This document shows positions 38,876-45,900 of a stretch of 49,671 bases of DNA, in pieces. The translations under genes were made by a program, and so were the position numbers. The notes beneath the pieces were generated by a model. The model saw nothing but the letters and a program-made list of their open reading frames with translations, was not told the origin of the DNA and did no database searches. The DNA comes from a virus, in IMG/VR virus record IMGVR_UViG_3300045996_001785, positions 1 through 49,671 of that record; one strand, given 5' to 3'. Each line of letters opens with the position of its first letter. Within the stretch, counting starts at the first letter, position 1.

Positions 38876-39615
38876 TACGCGACAACCGGCGGGCGGGCGC
38901 CGAGCAGCTGCTCCGCGCGCCGGGGGATGGCGTAGCCCTGCCCGGAGGGCGCGAACGCCTGCACGTCCCCGGCGAGGTTGACCTGCTGGCCGACGGTGGC
39001 GTTGCGCTGGGTCTCGAACAGGTGCGCGGCGATGATCGCGGCGGCGCCGAGGTAGTTCTCCGGCACCTCCCGGTACCCGGCCGTGTACACGATCTCGACG
39101 TCGCCGGTGGTGGTGACCAGCACCTCCCCGAGCGCCGCGTCCACCACAGTCGCGCCGCTCGGGGAGGACACCGCCAGCACGGGGCGCTTGGACAGCAGCA
39201 CCCGCGGGCCGGTGCGGGTCTCGGTGACGCTGCGGCGGGCGATCGTCTCGCCGGTGTGGCGCTCCACCACGCGGGTGGCGGCGGCGATCCAGCCCCGCAG
39301 CTCCTCGTCGTCCACAGTGGCTGCGGACATGTTCAGGTGTGCCTTCACCGCGGCCAGGCTGACCAGCTGCAGGTCCGCCGCCGAGCGCACGTTGAACACG
39401 TCGGAGTAGGCGCGGACGAACGCGCCGGTCGCGGCCCACCGGAACCGGTGCAGCCCGGCCTGGGTGGGGGTGTAGGTCGCGGTGTAGCGGCCCACCCCGG
39501 GGGCGGAGACGGTCGGCGTCGCGGACGTGCCGTCCGGCAGCTCCACGGTCAGCGTGACCGTGGCGGCGCCGGGCAGCTCGAACGCGAACTCGACCGGGTC
39601 ACCGACGTCGTACAT
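38875..39615 (-). CDS. Head-tail connector with N-terminal Ig-like domain
   Basis: This 246-aa protein starts at ATG 39615. Residues 1-78 form an Ig-like sandwich (ATVTLTVELPDGT, then GLHRFRWAATG). Residues about 82-215 match the gp6-like connector fold (SLAAVKAHLNMSAATVDDEELRGWI and the later ENYLGAAAIIAAHLFE), given as landmarks. The connector domain joins the portal to the tail. The added Ig-like domain is not part of the usual short connector and may be exposed on the particle. Confidence 0.8.
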   Translation of the reverse strand: MYDVGDPVEFAFELPGAATVTLTVELPDGTSATPTVSAPGVGRYTATYTPTQAGLHRFRWAATGAFVRAYSDVFNVRSAADLQLVSLAAVKAHLNMSAATVDDEELRGWIAAATRVVERHTGETIARRSVTETRTGPRVLLSKRPVLAVSSPSGATVVDAALGEVLVTTTGDVEIVYTAGYREVPENYLGAAAIIAAHLFETQRNATVGQQVNLAGDVQAFAPSGQGYAIPRRAEQLLGARPPVVA

Positions 39616-39692
39616 GGCTCACCCCCGGTCGTGGTGGCGATGCCCGACCCGGAGTTGCCCAGGTCGGGCGCGGATGGTTCGCTTCCGGGGAC

Positions 39693-39735
39693 GTCGAGGG
39701 GCCCGGTCCTGGGGAGCGGGATCGGACCCCTCGAC
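39693..39735. other. Intergenic hairpin between structural genes
   Basis: The 131-nt gap 39616-39746 contains a 9-bp perfect stem (39693-39701 with 39727-39735), extendable by 3 bp after one mismatch. There is no T tract on the leftward side, so a plain terminator is unlikely. It could be a processing site or attenuator. Nothing else was seen in the gap. Confidence 0.5.
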
Positions 39736-39746
39736 TGACCTTCGGA

Positions 39747-40154
39747 TCAGGTGACCGGCGCGCCGGAGCCCTGGGTCATCAGGATCGCGGCCAGGGTGGT
39801 GCCACCGGTGGTGGCGCTGGCGGTCGTGACCGATGCCCGCAGGTACCGCTTCGAGCCGATGTACGCCTGACGCTGGACGGTGTTCGCCTGCGCCGTCGTG
39901 ATCGGCGTGAGCGTGCCCTGCAGGTCGCCCGCGGCCACCGCCGCCCAGCCGGTGCTGCCGTCGTCGGACTCCTGCAGGGTCACCGTGTGCGTGCCATCGG
40001 TGATCGCAGCAGCGAAGACGAGCATCATGGCGGTCCGGAAGTTGTTCCCGGTACCGGCCATGTCCACGGCCGACCCGTTGACCGTGCCGTTGGTCCGCAG
40101 CCCGGCGTTGAGGGACATCCGGACCGCGGTGTCGTCGTACATGGAGTCACGCAT
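39747..40154 (-). CDS. Phage structural protein (capsid/neck beta protein)
   Basis: This 135-aa protein starts at ATG 40154. The pattern MRDSMYDD, NGSAVDMAG, ITDGTHTVTLQESDDGSTGW and YIGSKRYLRASVT is that of a widespread small phage structural protein found between capsid and connector genes. A decoration or minor capsid role is inferred from position. Confidence 0.75.
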   Translation of the reverse strand: MRDSMYDDTAVRMSLNAGLRTNGTVNGSAVDMAGTGNNFRTAMMLVFAAAITDGTHTVTLQESDDGSTGWAAVAAGDLQGTLTPITTAQANTVQRQAYIGSKRYLRASVTTASATTGGTTLAAILMTQGSGAPVT

Positions 40155-40156
40155 GA

Positions 40157-40402
40157 TCAGTCCTCTCCTCGGCGCGCGGCCTTGGCACGGGTGATCTGGC
40201 GCCGCTCACCGGGCACCGAGGTGGCGGTCTCCATCGGCTCCGGCCGCGCCTGCCGGTCGGTGACCGCGTCCTCGGCCTGCTCGAAGAACGACTCGTGGCC
40301 CTTGACCCACGGGTGGTCGTTCTCGAACAGCTCGCCCGGGGTGACGACCACCGGAACACCCGCGTGGTCGAACGAGAAGCCCTCCCGGGCGCGCAGCACC
40401 AC
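40157..40402 (-). CDS. Small hypothetical head-region protein
   Basis: This 81-aa protein starts at GTG 40402, 3 nt after the previous stop. A compact beta opening (FSFDHAGVPVVVTPGELFE) followed by DHPWVKGHESFFEQAEDA resembles small proteins of unknown role encoded next to capsid genes in actinophages. The C-terminus is basic. Confidence 0.65.
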   Translation of the reverse strand: MVLRAREGFSFDHAGVPVVVTPGELFENDHPWVKGHESFFEQAEDAVTDRQARPEPMETATSVPGERRQITRAKAARRGED

Positions 40403-40405
40403 GGC

Positions 40406-40858
40406 TCACGCCTCCCGGTCGGACTTGTCGGTCTTGTCCGAGTCGTCGCGGTCGGCGCGCTCCTGACGACGCCCGGCCAGGACCTCCCGGGTGTGCTCGA
40501 ACTGCTCCTTCACGCCGGGGCCGTCGACGTGCTGCGGCTTGTCCGCGTACGCCTCCTCGCCCGGCAGCTCCGAGGCCTGCCGGTTGTCCAGGCGCGCGTC
40601 GGCGCCCTCGACACCGGGCACCGAGGTGCGCAGCCGGTGCAGCTGGTCCATCTCGGACTTGATGTCGTCGCCGCCGTGGGTGCGGTCGTAGGAGGTCGAA
40701 CCGGGCGAGACCCGGCCCGCGTCGGCGCCGCTGCTAGCGCTCTGCGAGCCGGAGCGCTGCGGGCGGGCCGCCGAGGTCCGCGCGCCCTGGGGGCCCTGGC
40801 CACCGGGGGCGTTGGTCTGAGCCGCAGAGTTGTCCTTCGGCTCGTTCGGCTGGGACAT
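40406..40858 (-). CDS. Disordered hydrophilic head-region protein
   Basis: From ATG 40858 this is a 150-aa protein. The first 60 residues are rich in Q, S, G, A and P and probably disordered. The rest is highly charged (K, R, E and D above 45%). No fold or family is recognised. Because the HNH gene lies between it and the capsid gene, it may originally have followed the capsid directly. Confidence 0.6.
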   Translation of the reverse strand: MSQPNEPKDNSAAQTNAPGGQGPQGARTSAARPQRSGSQSASSGADAGRVSPGSTSYDRTHGGDDIKSEMDQLHRLRTSVPGVEGADARLDNRQASELPGEEAYADKPQHVDGPGVKEQFEHTREVLAGRRQERADRDDSDKTDKSDREA

Positions 40859-40952
40859 GTCGATCACTGCCTTTCGTGAAGAGGTGTGCCCCACGCCAGC
40901 GGCCCCGCCTCCACGGGGGAGAAGCGGGGCCGCTGAACGGGGGATCGAGCGT

Positions 40953-41657
40953 CTACGTGATGATCTCGGGAGAGACGTCGCCGTAGCGCTCGATGATCTC
41001 CCGTGCGTACGCCAGCTTGTCCGCAACACGCTGACCTGCTGGCTGGAACGACGACCACAGTTCGAGGTTCTCGATCGAGTTGTCGGCCCGATCGCCGTTC
41101 TTGTGGTGCGGGTTCTCGTCGCCCTCCAGCGGGCGGCCGAGCGCCTCGGCCATCACAACCCGGTGCTGCATCTGGGTCTCGCCGTTGAGCCAGCGCCAGA
41201 CGTAACCGTCTGAGTTGACCCGCCACTCGCCAGGACGATGGCGAGATTCCGCCTCGCCCGGGTCGCCGGACCTCTTGACTCGTTCGAGGTGCATGGCGCA
41301 GTACCCGCGCGCGCGGCGCGCCTTGTCGCAACCCTCGACGCTGCACCTCGGAGTGTCCGACCGCTTGTGAACCGGCTGCCAGTCGGCGGGACGTCTCGCC
41401 CTGCTAACGCGGTCCTTGCAGGCGCGCGAGCAGTGATGCCGTCGAGACCCCCAGCGGCGCTGCTGAAAGGTGTTCGTGCAGCCGGGCGCCTCGCACGTCG
41501 TGACCTCGTCTGTGTACTGCACCAGCGGTGTGGGCTCGCGCCCGCGCTGGACTTGCTCGTAGTGCCCGCGACAGTAGCCGCGGGCGTAGTGGCGAGCAGA
41601 GCAGTAGTCGAGTGAGCAGGTCCGGGTAACCGTGGGGGCATGATGCGTCGCAGCCAT
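40953..41657 (-). CDS. HNH homing endonuclease
   Basis: This 234-aa protein has two or three Cys/His zinc clusters (CSLDYC...YCRGHY, CEAPGC...HHCSRAC, CSVEGC...YCAMHL) as target-recognition elements. A C-terminal HNH domain (residues about 145-215) follows: YVWRWLNG, QMQHRVVMAEALGR, NPHHKNGDRADNSIENLEL. The H-H and N residues of the ββα-metal core are present. It is a free-standing mobile element inserted directly after the capsid gene. Confidence 0.92.
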   Translation of the reverse strand: MAATHHAPTVTRTCSLDYCSARHYARGYCRGHYEQVQRGREPTPLVQYTDEVTTCEAPGCTNTFQQRRWGSRRHHCSRACKDRVSRARRPADWQPVHKRSDTPRCSVEGCDKARRARGYCAMHLERVKRSGDPGEAESRHRPGEWRVNSDGYVWRWLNGETQMQHRVVMAEALGRPLEGDENPHHKNGDRADNSIENLELWSSFQPAGQRVADKLAYAREIIERYGDVSPEIIT

Positions 41658-41663
41658 GCCCCC

Positions 41664-41672
41664 ACGGTATCA
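41664..41672 (-). promoter_or_regulatory. Extended -10 element of the HNH gene
   Basis: On the minus strand TGATACCGT matches the phage TGnTACCGT element. Only six bases separate it from ATG 41657, so transcripts from it would be leaderless or nearly so. Confidence 0.4.
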
Positions 41673-41686
41673 CGTACTGGTGCGTA

Positions 41687-43210
41687 CTACGTAACGTTGA
41701 GCATGCGGAACGCGGAGAGGTTCACGGTACCGGCACCGGTCCGGTAGTACGCGTACCAGCCGCGCTGACCCGTCGGGCGGCCGAAGCCGGAGCCCGCGGT
41801 CGTCTGCTGGAACAGGTGCGGGATGAACTCCACCGTCATGCCGATCCGGTCGGCGATGATGTAGTTCGAGAAGTCGCCGAACACCGCCATGTAGTTCTCC
41901 TGGGTGGCGTTGATGACGCCATCCATGTCCTCGGCCTCGTAGATCGGCTTGCCGAGCAGCATCGCCGGGCGGTCCTCGCCCAGCTGAGCCCACAGGCTGG
42001 AGCCGCCCGCGGTGTCGAACTGGCGCGCCCGGTTGTAGAAGGCGTTCGTCGCCAGCCAGGAGGCGTTGGAGCGGTAGCGGGCCGGGAGCGAGCCCTGCAC
42101 GTTGTACAGGTCCGCGACCGCCAGGGTGTCCGCGGTGGCGGAGGTGACGATCGAGCCGGAGCCCACGAGGCTCGTGACGATGCCGGTCGGCTGGCCGGAG
42201 CCGGAGCCGACGGCGAACGCGGCCGCCTCCAGGATCTCGCGGCCCTCGGAGAGCAGCTTCGCGACCTCCTGGGCACCGTTGGCCATGTCCTGCAGCGCCT
42301 CGATGCTGACCGGCACGAACCCGGCGGCCTTGTAGACCGGGATGCTCGGCTGCGCGAACGTGGGCGTGTCGTCGGAGACCTGAGTGGCCTCCGCGTCCCA
42401 GCTCCAGCTCACCGCACCGGCGGTGACGCCGTTCCAGGTGTCACCGGTGGCGACGACCTGGCGGGCGACCCGGCGGATGTCGTTCCGCGAGCCGTTCGCG
42501 GTGACGATCACCGTCGGATCCAACTGAAAGGGCACCAGGTAGCCACCGGCGGAGTCGGTGAGCGACATCGCGCGCACCTGCTCCAGGGCCCGCTGCTCGT
42601 CGGCGGTGATCTCGTGCAGCCGGTTCGTGGACGCCTTCGCGAACGCCCGCAGGTAGGCCGGGGACGAACCGAGCAGCGCCACCCGGGCCAGGGTCGCGTC
42701 CTTGTCGTCGAAGCGCTCGACGATGCCGGTCGCGGCCTCGCGGATCCGGTCGGTCGAGGACGGCATCTTCGAGATGGCGTCCGTCGCGCGGGCCCGCAGC
42801 TCGGCGTTGACCTCCTCCTGGGAGCGGCCGAAGGTCCGCATCTCGGAGAGGTCCCACGGGTTGCGGAACCGGCAGTCCTCGATCGAGTCCGGCTCCAGCA
42901 GCGCGTCCCGGTCGTAGGAGTCGCTGTTGCCCACCGCGCCGCGCTCGACGCGCAGGTGGCGGGTGGCGGACACGCCCGCCGACGCCGAGCGGACCCGGGC
43001 CAGCTCAGCCTGGCGCTCCAGGTGCTTGCGGTGGGCGTCGACCTTGTCGAACTCCTGGCCCAGCTCGCGGAAGTAGTCGTCGTCCTCGGTGTTGGGGTTC
43101 TCCAGCTCGGCGAGCTGGGACATGATCTCGCGGATCTCGTTGAGGCGGTTCACCGACTGCGTGTGCGTCATCCGCAGCTCGGTGCTCTCCTCGTTCTTCT
43201 CGTCGGGCAT
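41687..43210 (-). CDS. HK97-fold major capsid protein with scaffold-like N-terminus
   Basis: This 507-aa protein has a charged coiled-coil N-terminus (residues about 10-75, NRLNEIREIMSQLAELE and onward) like the HK97 delta domain. A linker follows, then the capsid core with the family hallmark GGYLVPFQLDP (about residue 218), the WNGVTAGAVSW and PVSIEALQD blocks, and a KPIYEAEDMDG region. The protease encoded upstream should remove the N-terminal part. It assembles into the icosahedral shell. Confidence 0.95.
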   Translation of the reverse strand: MPDEKNEESTELRMTHTQSVNRLNEIREIMSQLAELENPNTEDDDYFRELGQEFDKVDAHRKHLERQAELARVRSASAGVSATRHLRVERGAVGNSDSYDRDALLEPDSIEDCRFRNPWDLSEMRTFGRSQEEVNAELRARATDAISKMPSSTDRIREAATGIVERFDDKDATLARVALLGSSPAYLRAFAKASTNRLHEITADEQRALEQVRAMSLTDSAGGYLVPFQLDPTVIVTANGSRNDIRRVARQVVATGDTWNGVTAGAVSWSWDAEATQVSDDTPTFAQPSIPVYKAAGFVPVSIEALQDMANGAQEVAKLLSEGREILEAAAFAVGSGSGQPTGIVTSLVGSGSIVTSATADTLAVADLYNVQGSLPARYRSNASWLATNAFYNRARQFDTAGGSSLWAQLGEDRPAMLLGKPIYEAEDMDGVINATQENYMAVFGDFSNYIIADRIGMTVEFIPHLFQQTTAGSGFGRPTGQRGWYAYYRTGAGTVNLSAFRMLNVT

Positions 43211-43224
43211 GACCCGGTTCTCCT

Positions 43225-44169
43225 TCAGTCAGTAGTCGGAATGGCCAGCAGCCGGTCGCGGTAGGCCCGGTAGGACGCGCGGATCTGTTCGCGGCGCTCC
43301 TTCGGGCTGACCGGCCTGCTGGAAACCGAGTGCTGACCGGCCGAGGGGTCGGCCGCGGGCGGCGCGGAGTGGGGCTCCGGGTGCTCGTCGGCGGACCGCT
43401 CGGTGGTGTGCGGCTCGGTGATGTCGGGCGACTCGGGGGCGTCGTCCGGTGCCGCCGCGTCCGCGGCGGGGTCTGCGGAGGAGTCGCGGTCGGCGATGGC
43501 CACCAGTCGGGCCAGGCGCGCGATCTCCAGGGGGTTGTGGTCCTTCAGGCGGCCGAGGTCGAGGGTGACCACGCGGGCGCCGTCGTCGCGGGTGCGGACA
43601 CCGACCTCGGTGTCGGAGTAGGCGGGCCACACGACGGGGCCGACCTCGCTGACCCGGACCTCCTTCAGCGTGCGGCGCAGCGGGCCGCGATCGCCGGGGC
43701 CGCGCCAGAGCAGGTCGAACAGCTCGTCTTCCTTGATCAGCTTCTGGTCCTTGTCGCGCCACTCCTCGCGCACGACCGAGAACCGGAAGCTCATCCCGGA
43801 CACGCCGCCGTCGGCGATGGCGTCGCGGAAGGGCTGGACCAGCCAGTTGTCCGAGAGCCGCCCGACGACGTGCAGGCCGCGGGCGTCCTCCTCGACGGTG
43901 GTGTAGCGACCCATCGGCACCGACCCGAGCAGCGGGTGGCGGCCGTGGTCGAACTGCATGATCGGAGTGCGCTCGCGCAGCGACTTCTTGAACGCGCCGG
44001 GAGCGATGACCTCCTCGAAGGTCCCCTCCCAGGAGTTGATCTCGGTGACGCTGTTGAACAGCGCGCCGTAGCCCTCGATCGTCAGGCCGTCGTCCTCGTC
44101 GGACTCGGCGCGAGTCAGGGTGAAGGCCGCAGAACGGCACAGGTCGGCCCGGTAGATCTCGTTCGGCAT
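43225..44169 (-). CDS. HK97-type prohead protease with charged C-terminal tail
   Basis: This 314-aa protein has the U35-like serine protease core: EGYGALFN, the PGAFKKSL helix, QFDHG with catalytic H75, and GVSGMSFRF with the catalytic Ser (S124 or S127). The core ends near residue 190. The rest is acidic, proline-rich and probably disordered, finishing with a basic helix (KERREQIRASYRAYRDR) that may act as a scaffold. It matures the capsid protein encoded next. Confidence 0.92.
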   Translation of the reverse strand: MPNEIYRADLCRSAAFTLTRAESDEDDGLTIEGYGALFNSVTEINSWEGTFEEVIAPGAFKKSLRERTPIMQFDHGRHPLLGSVPMGRYTTVEEDARGLHVVGRLSDNWLVQPFRDAIADGGVSGMSFRFSVVREEWRDKDQKLIKEDELFDLLWRGPGDRGPLRRTLKEVRVSEVGPVVWPAYSDTEVGVRTRDDGARVVTLDLGRLKDHNPLEIARLARLVAIADRDSSADPAADAAAPDDAPESPDITEPHTTERSADEHPEPHSAPPAADPSAGQHSVSSRPVSPKERREQIRASYRAYRDRLLAIPTTD

Positions 44170-44188
44170 CAGTCTCTCCTCTGCCCCG

Positions 44189-45703
44189 TCAGCTGGGGAT
44201 CACGGGCGCGGGAATCACGGGCAGACTCTCCGACCGCTTCGCGGGTGTCGGCTTCGGCGCGGGCTTCGGTGCGGGCTTCGCGGGTGTCGGCTTCGCCCCG
44301 TTCGGGGTGGGCTTCGCCGGTTCGGTGGGCTTCGCCGGGTTCTTCTCGGCGCCGGGCGGCAGCAGCTGCACGCTCACCAGCCCGGAGTGATCGAGTAGCG
44401 TCCAGTCCGCGGCACCGGCGGCCATGAACCGCGACACCGACTCGGGGGTGTAGCCGCCGTCGACGAGGGTCCGCACCGTGCGGGCCTGGGTCTCGGCGAT
44501 CTCCGCGGCGTCCTTGGAGTCCTCACGCAGGAACGGCACGTCACGGGTGTCGAACCACAGCCGGGCCCCGCCGGGCGCCTTGCGGATCTGCTCCAGCGAC
44601 CCGGCGGCGTTGCCCCACAGCGGGTGCATCGTGCCGTCGGCGAACCGGCGGCGGGCCTGGGCGTAGTTCGAGTAGGTCGCGGCCTGCAGCCCCTCGGAGA
44701 GCCCCACGATGATCGGGGGGACCCCGGCGGCCGCGGCGATGCGGGTCTCGCCGTGTCCCTGGGTGGCGGAGAACTCCAGCTGGGCGAAGTTCGCGCCCAC
44801 CACCACCGGGTCGGCGCCGCCGCCCAGGTGCATCGTGCGGTAGGCGTTGTCGGCTCCGGCGTGGCGCTCGTCGAGGAACGCGGCGAACTGCTCCAGCTGC
44901 TCCTTGGTCACCGCCGGGTCGTGCTTGACCACCAGGTTCGGGGTGGCGGCGTGCTCCAGGAAGCGGCGCTTGTGCCGGATCATCAGGTCGTCCGCGGTCA
45001 CTTCCTTGATCACCGGGGTGAGCCAGGACATGCCCCGGTAGGAGGCCAGCGGGTCCGGGGTCGGCGCGAAATGCGCGACGTCGGAGTAGAGCAGCGGCAC
45101 CGGCTCGGACTCGCCGCGGCCGCCTTCGTGGTAGAGGAAGCCCAGCTTGCGCCAGCCCATCACCTGTGGGCCGCGGTCCGGGCCGCCGGTGGGGCGGGGC
45201 GGCCCGACGACCCGGGGCTCGCAGACGATGTCCACCCAGTCCGGGCGCAGCCGGATCAGCTCGCCCTCGTAGAGCGTCCAGTAGCTGTTCCCGGCCAGGT
45301 CCGCGTCGACGATCATCCGGGCCAGTAGGTCCTGGGTGGTGCCGCCCTCCCAGGGCCGCTCCAGCACCCCGAGGCTCGGGTCCCCGAACAGCTCGCTGGG
45401 CCGTCCCGCGCGCAGCGCCTGGTACTGGAAGCGCGCCGCGGAGAACACCGACAGCCGGGCCGCCATGCACGCGAAGATCACGCTGGAGGACCCGAACATC
45501 TGGGAGGCCATCCCGACGAAGTCGCCCTGGATGCGCTCCGCGGCCTGGTGACCCATCGTCGTCACGAACGGGTCGGAAGTGGCGCCCAGCGGGTAGTAGT
45601 TGCCGTTGAACCCGAAGGTGTTCACCGCGGACAGGTAGTCCTCGACGGTGGAGATGGACCGGGTGTCGTCGGCCTGGCCGAGCAGACGCTGCAGGAGGTT
45701 CAC
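44189..45703 (-). CDS. Portal protein
   Basis: This 504-aa protein starts at GTG 45703. It has the HK97-like portal pattern: FACMAARLSVFSAARFQYQ, LDADLAGNSYW-type block, PVPLLYSDVAHFAP, YRGMSWLTP, NLVVKHDPAVT and AAAAGVPPIIVGLSEG. The last 50 residues are a proline/lysine-rich tail (KPAPKPAPKPTPAK). The portal ring is the DNA entry vertex and docks the terminase encoded upstream. Confidence 0.93.
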   Translation of the reverse strand: MNLLQRLLGQADDTRSISTVEDYLSAVNTFGFNGNYYPLGATSDPFVTTMGHQAAERIQGDFVGMASQMFGSSSVIFACMAARLSVFSAARFQYQALRAGRPSELFGDPSLGVLERPWEGGTTQDLLARMIVDADLAGNSYWTLYEGELIRLRPDWVDIVCEPRVVGPPRPTGGPDRGPQVMGWRKLGFLYHEGGRGESEPVPLLYSDVAHFAPTPDPLASYRGMSWLTPVIKEVTADDLMIRHKRRFLEHAATPNLVVKHDPAVTKEQLEQFAAFLDERHAGADNAYRTMHLGGGADPVVVGANFAQLEFSATQGHGETRIAAAAGVPPIIVGLSEGLQAATYSNYAQARRRFADGTMHPLWGNAAGSLEQIRKAPGGARLWFDTRDVPFLREDSKDAAEIAETQARTVRTLVDGGYTPESVSRFMAAGAADWTLLDHSGLVSVQLLPPGAEKNPAKPTEPAKPTPNGAKPTPAKPAPKPAPKPTPAKRSESLPVIPAPVIPS

Positions 45704-45900
45704 GTACGGGACCCCCTACCGGTCGGGACGGGACGGACGGGCGCGAGCAGGCACAGCGCGGCCAGCGCGCCGCCGCCGAGGATCAGCAGCGCGGCCAGCC
45801 CGAACAGCACCCCCCACAGCAGGGTCGCCAGTAGGAACACCCCGCCCAGCACGAGCAGGCCACCGAGCACCAGCCCGGCGGCGGCCAGGGCGGGGGTCAC
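45700..45900 (-). CDS. Small membrane protein between terminase and portal
   Basis: The GTG at 45900 overlaps the terminase stop and gives 66 aa with two hydrophobic helices (ALAAAGLVLGGLLVLGGVFLL and LFGLAALLILGGGALAALCLL, given as landmarks). Its stop overlaps the portal start. Membrane proteins are unusual between TerL and portal. Function unknown. Confidence 0.65.
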   Translation of the reverse strand: MTPALAAAGLVLGGLLVLGGVFLLATLLWGVLFGLAALLILGGGALAALCLLAPVRPVPTGRGSRT

